Position numbers and translations under genes: made by a program | In this document: positions 8,140 through 12,914 of the stretch, piece by piece | How the letters are laid out: every line of letters starts with the position of its first letter | Position numbering within the stretch: position 1 is the first letter of the stretch | Source of the DNA: Baffinella frigidus | Lineage: Eukaryota > Cryptophyceae > Cryptomonadales > Baffinellaceae | DNA: 12,914 bases | Assembly (NCBI GenBank): GCA_026770585.1 | Contig: MU647114.1 | Span: forward strand, 1-12,914 | Reading direction: 5' to 3' | Notes under the pieces: generated by a model | Databases searched by the model: none | Told to the model about the DNA's origin: nothing | Seen by the model: the letters and a program-made list of their open reading frames with translations, nothing else

Positions 8140-8163
8140 TTTCAGATAATCTGGTATCTGAAA
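8140..8163. repeat. Inverted repeat TTTCAGATA / TATCTGAAA
   Basis: Two perfect 9-base arms (8140-8148 and 8155-8163) enclose a 6-base spacer in the middle of the divergent promoter, next to the bZIP-type and heat-shock motifs. It has the size of a dimeric transcription-factor site. No specific factor can be named. Confidence 0.5.
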
Positions 8164-8234
8164 CATAACAACACCTTTTTTGTTCCTTAAAATTTGCTTT
8201 TGCTGACAGATCTTCGGGATGGGCCGAGGAGATG

Positions 8235-8279
8235 GCCCCGCCTTAGGCCTTGCCGGGAAAGGAAGTCCTAAGGCGGGGC
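8235..8279. repeat. GC-rich hairpin upstream of the antenna gene
   Basis: GCCCCGCCTTAGG at 8235-8247 pairs perfectly with 8267-8279, leaving a 19-base loop. It directly precedes a G-rich tract (GGGGGGG followed by GGG and GGG, about 8281-8299). The minus-side counterpart at the same place is the 36-bp palindrome plus G-tract. Both promoters thus have a strong inverted repeat, then a G-tract, then the shared leader. Confidence 0.6.
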
Positions 8280-8331
8280 AAGGGGGGGTTTGGGAGGGTT
8301 CTGAAGAAGCACGAGCCTCATTCAACAATCT

Positions 8332-8378
8332 TTTCATTCACCCGACCGCGCTCCTGACACGCAGCACATCGCTACCTC
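8332..8378 (+). promoter_or_regulatory. Shared 47-bp leader/core-promoter block, antenna-gene copy
   Basis: This is the plus-strand partner of 7815-7861, differing at two positions, with the same distinctive order of CACCCGACCGCGCTCCT then ACACGCAGCACATCGC. It ends 88 bases before the ATG at 8467. The sequence between is A/C-rich, as expected of a 5'-UTR. Strong conservation of this block, against weaker similarity around it, suggests a functional promoter or leader element carried by both genes. Confidence 0.75.
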
Positions 8379-8466
8379 CCCACCACCGCACCGTTCCGGC
8401 TCCAACTCCTGACACACGCTCCGCCACTCTCCACTCACCACACAAAAACCAACGCACACGCATACC

Positions 8467-9399
8467 ATGTTCCGCAACGTGCTCATCCTCGGCCTTGCCA
8501 GCGCCGCCGCCGCCTTCGCGCCCTCAGGCGGTCTGCCCTCCCTCCGTCGCGCCGCCCCCCGCGCTACGTGCGGTCTGCGCATGCAGGAGGCCGGCTCTGT
8601 TATGGACAAGCTGACGCCTGCGCTGTTCGCCAAGCTGGACGTTGACGGGTCGGGGAGCATTGATGCCAACGAGCTCAAAATGGCCCTCGGGGACGCCAAG
8701 GATGTGGCGGCGATCATGGCCCGCGCCGACATGGACGGGAACGGCGCGATCGACTACGCCGAGTACGAGCGATTGATGGCCATGGACAAGTTCAGCGATG
8801 CGCAGGGCGGGAACCTGTACGTGCGCAACGCCATCAACCTGGGGCTCCTGAAGTCGGACTCGGTGCTCGCCGACAACGTGATGGTCGGCAACAAGGGCTT
8901 CGACCCGCTCAACTGCGCCACCTCGACCGCCCAGCTGAAGCAGTACCGCGAGGCGGAGCTCAAGCACGGGCGCCTCGCCATGCTCGCCGCCGCGGGCTGG
9001 CCGATGGCTGAGCTTCTCCAGCCGGTGCTGTCGCAAGCGCTGGGGCAGAAGTCGGATTTGCTGACTTTCTCAGGGCAGGCGCCGTCACTCCTCAACGGCG
9101 GCCTCGAGCTGATCAACCCCCTCTTCTTCATGGCCATCATCGTGTTCTCGGGCACCGTCGAGTCGGTGGCGCTCAAGACGCGGGCGATCGAGGTGGACTA
9201 CGTGCCGGGAGACCTGGGCTTCGACCCGCTCTCGCTCTACACGGGCAAGTCGGAGGCCACCAAGCGCGACCTCCAGCTCAAGGAGCTCAACAACGGGCGA
9301 TTGGCGATGCTCGCGATCACGTTTTATGCTGTCTCGGAGTTCATCAACAAGGCGGCCGTCGTCAACGCCACACCCTTCCTCTTCAAGAGCATCCTCTAA
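8467..9399 (+). CDS. EF-hand / light-harvesting chlorophyll-binding fusion protein, plastid-targeted
   Basis: An intact, intron-free 310-residue ORF. Residues 1-16 are a hydrophobic signal peptide followed by FAP at 17-19 and an Arg/Pro-rich transit stretch to about 38, as in red-lineage secondary plastids. Two canonical EF-hand loops follow: 58-69 (D58, D60, S62, S64, D66, E69) and 88-99 (D88, D90, N92, D96, E99). From about 140 a complete LHC domain begins. GFDPL at 144-148 leads into helix 1 with ELKHGR at 164-169 (E164, H167, R169). Helix 2 spans about 212-237. GDLGFDPL at 248-255 leads into helix 3 with ELNNGR at 273-278 (E273, N276, R278). The Glu-Arg pairs of helices 1 and 3 and the His/Asn ligands are all present, so chlorophyll binding is likely. 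A normal LHC protein is about 200 residues; the extra length is the EF-hand module. By family topology the EF-hands would face the stroma. LHC subfamily not assigned. Divergent partner at 7209-7733. Confidence 0.93.
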   Translation: MFRNVLILGLASAAAAFAPSGGLPSLRRAAPRATCGLRMQEAGSVMDKLTPALFAKLDVDGSGSIDANELKMALGDAKDVAAIMARADMDGNGAIDYAEYERLMAMDKFSDAQGGNLYVRNAINLGLLKSDSVLADNVMVGNKGFDPLNCATSTAQLKQYREAELKHGRLAMLAAAGWPMAELLQPVLSQALGQKSDLLTFSGQAPSLLNGGLELINPLFFMAIIVFSGTVESVALKTRAIEVDYVPGDLGFDPLSLYTGKSEATKRDLQLKELNNGRLAMLAITFYAVSEFINKAAVVNATPFLFKSIL

Positions 9400-9457
9400 G
9401 CACTCTTCGAAAGGAGGGTCGAAGGCTGGCAGTGAGTGTTTCATGTACGCGTGTGTA

Positions 9458-9463
9458 AATAAA
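9458..9463 (+). promoter_or_regulatory. Candidate polyadenylation signal of the antenna gene
   Basis: AATAAA begins 59 bases after the stop codon, in an otherwise GC-rich 3' flank. Position fits a short 3'-UTR. Use of the canonical hexamer in this alga is assumed. Confidence 0.4.
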
Positions 9464-9546
9464 TCTATGATCGATTGACTCAAACCCTGACTCCTGAGCC
9501 AACGCCCTACAGCCCTTACTCGATTACAAGGTCACACACTTTTGGG

Positions 9547-9704
9547 CAGTCAGTGTGTGTGACCTTAAATTTAAGGTCCACAGGAAAGCAGTCAGTGTGT
9601 GTGACCTTAAATTTAAGGTCCACAGGAAAGCAGTCAGTGTGTGTGACCTTAAATTTAAGGTCCACAGAAAAGCAGTCAGTGTGTGACCTTGAATGACCTT
9701 CATC
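9547..9704. repeat. Left subterminal 42-bp tandem repeats (3 full copies plus a partial)
   Basis: Full copies lie at 9547-9588, 9589-9630 and 9631-9672, with a partial fourth from 9673. Each begins CAGTCAGTGTGTGTG and contains the perfect palindrome GACCTTAAATTTAAGGTC, then CCACAGGAAAG. Copies are nearly identical (GGAAAG/GAAAAG difference in the third). They are contiguous without spacers. A further truncated relative is near 9846-9872. They are likely transposase-binding or hairpin sites near the element end. Confidence 0.9.
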
Positions 9705-10111
9705 CGCGCCAATCTTCGGGGAGCATCTCTCGGAGACAGACTGAGCGGGGTATAAAATGGACCGATCATAGTCTGGTAATGGCACGGGTTAGGCAATAAC
9801 GGCGAACCCTCTTTAATAAATTCAGTAATCAGTAATCAGTAATTCAGTCAGTGTGTGACCTTAAATGACCTTCATTTTTTTATTGGGGGTTGCAATGAAT
9901 ACACTGTACAGTACATGTCCTTTCAGAAGGATTGGTGGGCCTGGCACTGAAATTACATGTGGCTCTAGGCGGTACGCTCAAAGCCCGTGGAGTCGCTTTA
10001 CTCCAAAACAAACGGTTTCACCCCGGGCCTAGTTGACTAATTCTGGCCCCCAGACTCGAATTCTGGGCTGACGCGGGACCACGGGCGCCACGCGGCACCG
10101 CAGTTCTCTCG
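9705..10111. other. Element interior, non-coding
   Basis: This stretch of the TIR element has no convincing ORF. A TATAAAA at about 9751-9757 has TATA-box form. Three short AGTAATC/AGTAATTC tandem units lie near 9824-9845, followed by a repeat fragment (GTCAGTGTGTGACCTTAAATGACCTTCA) and a T-run. No RNA gene was recognised despite the TATA-like motif. Confidence 0.4.
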
Positions 10112-10360
10112 ATGAGTAAGGGAGGTTCTAGCGTGCTGGATGCGTTCATGACCGGCTTGAGGCGGACGGTGGCTGCGACACCGCCCCCGACAGCGACCAC
10201 GGCCACGCACAGCCACGGTGCTGGGCGCAAGCGGCCTCGGAACAGCGACGAAGCAGGCTCGAGAGAGATCCCCACCGAGGGTTGCACGGCGGGGGACCAG
10301 GGCGCCACCACTGAGCGCCTCCAGCTCGATCTGGATGCCAGTACATGTACATGTACATGA
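10112..10360 (+). CDS. Small GC-rich ORF inside the TIR element
   Basis: An 82-codon ORF starts MSKGGSSVLDAFMTGLRR, then has a Pro/Thr/Ala-rich stretch and a basic RKRPR cluster (about residues 39-43) that could be a nuclear localisation signal. It ends in a Cys-Thr repeat coded by TGTACATGTACATGTACA just before the stop. It is much more GC-rich than the rest of the element, resembling the host genes in composition. This would fit a captured gene fragment or the remnant 5' end of a transposase or other nuclear protein. I do not recognise the family, and the antisense strand is also open here. Confidence 0.35.
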   Translation: MSKGGSSVLDAFMTGLRRTVAATPPPTATTATHSHGAGRKRPRNSDEAGSREIPTEGCTAGDQGATTERLQLDLDASTCTCT

Positions 10361-10521
10361 ATTTTTTCTAGTTGCACCACTCGGGAACCTACTTTTTCCT
10401 AGTTTTCCTGGGAAATGTTGACATTTTTTTGGACCCAAAAATTCGCCAGCTCCCTTCTCCGGGGTGGTAAGCACTCTGAAGACCAATTTTCTTTCGCTGT
10501 TGTAAGGTCACACACGAAAAT

Positions 10522-10603
10522 CAGTCAGTGTGTGTGACCTTAAATTTAAGGTCCACAAAAAAGCAGTCAGTGTGCGAACCTTAAATAATTAAGGTCCACA
10601 TCG
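10522..10603. repeat. Right subterminal 42-bp repeats
   Basis: One full copy (10522-10563) has the same CAGTCAGTGTGTGTG start and the intact GACCTTAAATTTAAGGTC palindrome. A second copy from 10564 is altered in the centre (CCTTAAATAATTAAGG, still a near-palindrome). They mirror the left-end array and stand about 60 bases inside the right TIR. Their presence at both ends supports a role in transposition. Confidence 0.85.
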
Positions 10604-10707
10604 GAGTGTCCAGTGTGTGACCTTGTATTGTGTGACCTTGTAATCGAGTAAGGGCTGTACCTCGTCAAGAACACACACTGAGGTCTACTGGGCAGAGCCC
10701 CATAGGT

Positions 10708-10750
10708 TACAGGGGTACCTGGCGCGTAAGAAAACGTCCCCCCCCAGGAC
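10708..10750 (+). mobile_element. Hairpin-repeat fragment A (left arm only)
   Basis: TACAGGGGTACCT, GCGTAAGAAAACG and a C-run match the left arm of the ~120-bp hairpin family seen at 11053. No right arm follows. It lies about 50 bases beyond the end of the TIR element. Probably a decayed or truncated copy. Confidence 0.6.
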
Positions 10751-10799
10751 TTTTTTCATGATTCCCCCCCCTCTACAATGATCCTGCCGACTTTGCATT

Positions 10800-10927
10800 T
10801 TGAGATACTTCGCTCATAAGCAATCACATGCCCCTAGGACCCTACTGTACACCATGTAGGCCTATTCCTAGGGTCCTGCGGTAGTCTTAAGGGGCTGGGT
10901 TTTTCGTATGAGCGAGGTAACCCTGTA
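10800..10927. mobile_element. Hairpin MITE copy B
   Basis: The left arm contains CTTCGCTCATAAG and the right arm CGTATGAGCGAGGTAACCCTG followed by TA. The centre carries CCTAGGACCCTACTG and CCTAGGGTCCTGCGGTAG, typical of the family. The left end is degraded (the expected CAGGGG is lost), so this is an older copy. Confidence 0.75.
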
Positions 10928-10970
10928 CCTCGCCTGCAAGACGGCAACCCCCCCTAGGGCCTTCGGGATA
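10925..10970 (+). mobile_element. Hairpin-repeat fragment C (left arm only)
   Basis: Directly adjoining copy B, TGTACCTCGCCTGCAAGACG, a C-run and CCTAGGGCC match a degraded left arm. The CAGGGG end is missing. It shares its TGTA with the end of B, so the boundary between them is uncertain. Confidence 0.5.
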
Positions 10971-11052
10971 TGAAGCCCGGAATCATGTAGAAAGCCAACG
11001 GTGTGGGAGGACTTGTTTGGACGCGACTCGCTACACAATTCATTGTGAACGC

Positions 11053-11179
11053 TACAGGGGTACCTCGCTCATTAGAAACCGCCACCCCCCTAGAGCTAGG
11101 GCCGCCGTAGGGCCCTAGGCATCGGCCTACCGTAGGGTCCTAGGGGGAGGCGGTTTCTTATGAGCGAGGAATCCATGTA
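11053..11179. mobile_element. Hairpin MITE copy D
   Basis: This is a complete copy, about 123 bp between TA dinucleotides (11053-11054 and 11178-11179). ACCTCGCTCATTAGAAACCGCC on the left pairs with GGCGGTTTCTTATGAGCGAGG on the right. The centre has CGTAGGGCCCTAGGCATCGG. The whole element can fold as one long hairpin and carries no ORF. Its TA flanks fit the same class of insertion as the 1148-bp element. Confidence 0.85.
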
Positions 11180-11502
11180 TAGGCCCCACGCGTGACGAGG
11201 AGTCTCCTGTCTTCGTTGCGTTCACTCAAACGGATGTGCAGCCCTTAAAAGGGCCGGAGTTATCAGTCAACTCTCTCTACTTTGGAGGCCTAAGTGAATC
11301 TACTTCGGAGGCCTAAGTGACGTCCTCATAGCCTTGCGTCCTTAGATACCCGTAGAGCCTAGATACCCACATTCACTGCACCAATAAACAATTTTGTCAG
11401 CTAAAACACCCAAAGTTGCTTTTAAAACCGTCCCTCTCCAAGGTGACATGTAGCTTTCAGCATTCAGAACAAGGCGGCTACCCTGACGGGAATCAGGGTA
11501 AG
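11180..11502. repeat. Spacer with a 23-bp tandem duplication
   Basis: No ORF or RNA gene is visible in these 320 bases. A 23-bp unit (CTACTTYGGAGGCCTAAGTGA plus two bases) is repeated in tandem at 11277-11299 and 11300-11322. GCCCTTAAAAGGGC at about 11241-11254 is a short palindrome. Near 11343-11370 two copies of TAGATACCC occur, one within AGAGCCTAGATACCC, a 15-base match to the inverted-repeat arms. Confidence 0.55.
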
Positions 11503-11628
11503 TACAGGGGTAGCTCACGCATAAGAGAGCGCCTCCCCATAGCTAGGACCCTCCAGTAGGCCTATGCCTATGGGCCCTAACGTGATCCTAGAGGGGTGGC
11601 GGTTTCTTATGCGCGAGGAACCCCTGCG
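11503..11628. mobile_element. Hairpin MITE copy E
   Basis: The left arm is TACAGGGGTAGCTCACGCATAAG and the right arm is CGGTTTCTTATGCGCGAGGAA ending CCCCTG. The centre contains CTAGGACCCTCCAGTAGGCC and TATGGGCCCTAACGTGATCC. Left flank is TA; right flank reads CG where TA is expected. Both arms carry the altered ACGCATAAG/CTTATGCG form. The arms therefore changed together or derive from a distinct subfamily. Confidence 0.82.
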
Positions 11629-11727
11629 CATGCGAGAGACCTTTACTGATAGCAACACGGGCGGCATGCACCCCCCTCCACGGACGTTGGGTATCGCAGG
11701 GACGACGAGAGAGGTCTTGTAAGCGAA

Positions 11728-11780
11728 TACAGGGGTGCCTCGCTCATACGAAACCGCCCCCCCCCTTGGACCTCCATAGC
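11728..11780 (+). mobile_element. Hairpin-repeat fragment F (left arm only)
   Basis: TACAGGGGTGCCTCGCTCATACGAAACCGCC and a C9-type run match the family's left arm. After CTTGGACC the similarity ends and no right arm is present. Truncated copy, next to the telomeric palindromes at 11820. Confidence 0.7.
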
Positions 11781-11819
11781 CGAAAACGCGTTGTGCACAA
11801 AGGCACCAGACACCGCCCC

Positions 11820-11955
11820 TAGGTTTAGGGTTTACATGTACGTTTAGGGTTTAGGCCTAAACCTAAACCCTCAAGTTTAGGGTTTAGATCTGAGGGTTTA
11901 GGTTTAAGCCTAAACCTAAACCCTAAACCTGACCCCTAAACCCTAAACTCGCACC
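11820..11955. repeat. Short head-to-head telomere-like palindromes
   Basis: TTTAGGG units meet CCTAAA units twice. The first junction is GTTTAGGGTTTAGG|CCTAAACC centred at 11855/11856. In the second, GGGTTTAGGTTTA at 11894-11906 pairs with 11911-11923 across a 4-base loop. This G-rich into C-rich polarity is the one left when two telomeric ends join or when telomeric DNA is copied back at a break. A few more CCCTAAA units follow at about 11936-11948 and 12010-12026. Confidence 0.8.
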
Positions 11956-12178
11956 GCCGTCCCCTCTCACGCGTGTGTACATGTGTTTTTATAAAGACAC
12001 ACCACTTTCCCTAAACCCTAAACCCAATAATCTAAAACTGTGAGGAGTGAATAGTCGAGCGAATGGCCCCCGAGGCGGGCTCGTCCCAGACTGGGTCCTC
12101 ACAAAAAGGCCTTCGCGAAGGCGGAGCGGACCCCAGAGGATGTTGACCTCCGAGATCCAGAGGACGCGCAGCCCACCC
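11956..12178. other. Spacer without a recognisable gene
   Basis: Mixed sequence with a 14-bp perfect palindrome GCCTTCGCGAAGGC at 12109-12122 and a segment at 12127-12173 that recurs at 12478-12525. Open frames are present on both strands but show no recognisable protein and run into the hairpin repeats, so I do not call a gene. Confidence 0.4.
12127..12173 (+). repeat. Direct repeat flanking the nested hairpin elements, copy 1
   Basis: This 47-base segment (CCCCAGAGGATGTTGACC..., ending GACGCGCAGCC) matches 12478-12525 at roughly four of five positions. The two copies lie on either side of the nested hairpin elements G and H. They are too long and too diverged to be a target duplication, so they reflect an older repeat. 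Confidence 0.6.
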
Positions 12179-12425
12179 TACAGGGGTACTTCGCTCATGC
12201 GAAACCGCCCCCCCCCCCCAGTAGGACCACCCTACGACCCTAGGCATAGGCCTACTTTAGGGTCCTACAGGGGCACCTCGCTCATAAGAAGCTGCCCCCC
12301 CCCTAGGACCCTACAGTAGGCCGATGCCTAGGGCCCTATCGTGACCCTAGGGCGGAGGGCGGTTTCTCATGAGCGAGGTACCCCTGCAGGGGTTGGTGCT
12401 TTCTTATGAGCGAGGTTCCCCTGTA
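12179..12425. mobile_element. Hairpin MITE copy G, split by insertion of copy H
   Basis: The left part (12179-12265) starts TACAGGGGTACTTCGCTCATG and runs through the family centre to TTTAGGGTCC. The right part (12389-12425) resumes with GGGGTTGGTGCTTTCTTATG and ends AGCGAGGTTCCCCTG then TA. Compared with intact copy D (TAGGGTCCTAGGGGGAGGCGG), the two halves join exactly if copy H and one TA are removed. Copy G is therefore the older element and the target of H. Confidence 0.85.
12268..12386. mobile_element. Hairpin MITE copy H, nested inside copy G
   Basis: A complete 119-bp element starts CAGGGGCACCTCGCTCATAA and ends CATGAGCGAGGTACCCCTG. It is flanked by TA on the left (12266-12267) and CA on the right (12387-12388), which is a TA target duplication with one transition. 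It is the best-defined copy. It shows that the mobile unit begins at CAGGGG and not at the TA. Confidence 0.88.
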
Positions 12426-12576
12426 CGCACTCATCACCTGCTGAGCAGAACTCATAACCTGCTAAAGCCGGAAAGGACGGTGCCCCAGAAGAGGTTGACC
12501 ACAGAAATCCAGAGCACGCGCAGCCTCTCGGGGACCACCTGGTGTGCCGTTCCGGCGTTAGGGGATGCGCTTTGGG
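12426..12576. repeat. Spacer with direct repeat copy 2
   Basis: Positions 12478-12525 repeat the 47-base segment at 12127-12173. Just before it, ACTCATCACCTGCT and ACTCATAACCTGCT form a small imperfect duplication (about 12429-12463). No gene is recognised. Confidence 0.5.
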
Positions 12577-12914
12577 GCTTGAGGTTCAGGGTTCAGGGTT
12601 CAGGGCTCAGGGTTTAGGGTTTAGGGTCCAGGGGTTTTAGGGTTTTAGGGTTTTAGGGTCTAGGGTTTAGGGTTTAGAGTTTAGGGTTTAGGATTTTAGG
12701 GTTTTAGGTTTTTAAAGTTTTAGGGTTTTAAAGTTTTATGGTTTAGGCGTTAGGGTTTAGGGTGTAGGGTTTAGGGTTTTAGGGTTTAGGGTTTAGGGTT
12801 TAGGGTTTAGGCGTTAGGACTTAGGGCTTGGGGTTTAGGGTTTAGGGTTCAGGGTTTAGGGTTTAGGGTTTAGGGTTTAGGGTTTAGGGTTCAGGGTTTA
12901 GGGTTTAGGGTTTA
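12577..12914 (+). repeat. Right-end TTTAGGG array
   Basis: Units read TTTAGGG with TTCAGGG, TTTTAGGG and some irregular units (TTTTAAAG) to about 12740, becoming more regular towards the right edge. The last 70 bases are almost perfect TTTAGGG broken by a single TTCAGGG. The G-rich strand runs towards the edge, the polarity of a right chromosome end, and regularity rises outward as at real telomeres. The window edge hides whether this is the true end. The TTTTAGGG octamers near 12634-12657 are a distinct variant block. Confidence 0.9.

Larger units (their letters stand above)
9510..10657. mobile_element. 1148-bp TIR element with TA flanks (non-autonomous DNA transposon)
   Basis: The left end (9510-9538, starting CAGCCCTTACTCGATTACAA) is the exact reverse complement of the right end (10629-10657), a 29-bp terminal inverted repeat. 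Both ends are flanked by TA (9508-9509 and 10658-10659), consistent with a TA target duplication as in Tc1/mariner-like elements. Subterminal 42-bp repeats occur at both ends. The interior holds no transposase-sized ORF, so the copy would depend on a transposase made elsewhere. It starts about 110 bases after the antenna gene's stop, just past its 3' end. The superfamily is inferred only from the TA flanks and element structure. Confidence 0.82.

Noticed and set aside
8219-8614. 131-codon ORF spanning the antenna promoter and start
   Set aside because: It uses a different frame from the LHC protein and includes the shared leader block. The FIHPTALLTRSTSLP string also appears opposite only because the leader DNA is duplicated.
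8524-9483. Minus-strand ORFs of 132-170 codons across the antenna gene
   Set aside because: They are shadows of the LHC coding frame with low-complexity, charged translations and no leader or domain.
9547-9704. CRISPR-like regular repeats
   Set aside because: The 42-bp units are directly contiguous with no unique spacers, lie at the end of a TIR element and occur in a eukaryotic context.
9475-9785. ORFs with repeated VCVTLNLRSTGKQS-type or DCFPVDLKFKVTHT-type units
   Set aside because: The 42-bp repeat length is a multiple of three, so any frame without stops yields a repetitive peptide. This is a by-product of the DNA repeat.
9751-9870. A small RNA gene after the TATAAAA in the TIR element
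   Set aside because: I found no tRNA-like fold, no A/B box pair and no recognisable snRNA motif; the TATA-like string alone is not enough.
12047-12617. ORFs of 82 and 90 codons in the right repeat region
   Set aside because: They are built from hairpin-element arms and the 47-base direct repeat, with no start context or domain. They are open by chance in repeated DNA.

Overview
The window looks like nuclear DNA from a eukaryotic alga with a secondary, red-lineage plastid (stramenopile or haptophyte type; the sequence does not decide which). Two things point there. Kilobases of telomere-type heptamers of the TTTAGGG/CCCTAAA class are present. Two GC-rich, intron-free genes also encode proteins that begin with a signal peptide ending in an 'A-FAP' motif, the usual bipartite plastid-targeting signature of such algae. 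The sequence is repeat-rich and looks subtelomeric, and it ends in a TTTAGGG array running off the right edge.

Left part (1-7075): a 380-386 bp sequence occurs twice in inverted orientation (1-380 and 6690-7075, about 97% identical by eye). Between the copies lie about 6.3 kb of degenerate telomere-like heptamers, mostly CCCTAAA with CCCTGAA, CCCTCAA and CCATAAA variants. The array switches strand several times and holds two non-telomeric islands, one carrying a decayed piece of a hairpin repeat that is abundant further right.

Middle part (7076-9500): the gene core. Two genes are transcribed divergently. The minus-strand gene (7209-7733) encodes a small plastid-targeted protein with two EF-hands. 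The plus-strand gene (8467-9399) encodes a plastid-targeted protein with two canonical EF-hands fused to a complete three-helix light-harvesting (chlorophyll-binding) domain. Both have a nearly identical 47-bp block upstream of the ATG (inverted relative to each other), preceded about 30 bp further out by a G-tract on the coding strand. The EF-hand regions also resemble each other. This suggests an inverted duplication of promoter, targeting peptide and EF-hand module, with one copy joined to an antenna gene. Near the centre of the shared intergenic region is a five-unit, perfectly phased heat-shock-element-like motif, with a second three-unit one nearby and a TGACGT bZIP-type site. The two genes may therefore be co-regulated by stress and light, with calcium sensing on the stromal side of an antenna protein.

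Right part (9500-12914): mobile and repeated DNA. A 1148-bp element (9510-10657) has 29-bp terminal inverted repeats, TA on both flanks, and 42-bp subterminal repeats built on a perfect palindrome. It is followed by at least eight full or partial copies of a roughly 120-bp hairpin element with CAGGGG...CCCCTG ends. One copy is inserted inside another at a TA, which records past transposition. Small head-to-head telomeric palindromes and the terminal TTTAGGG array complete the window. No rRNA, tRNA or CRISPR array was recognised.
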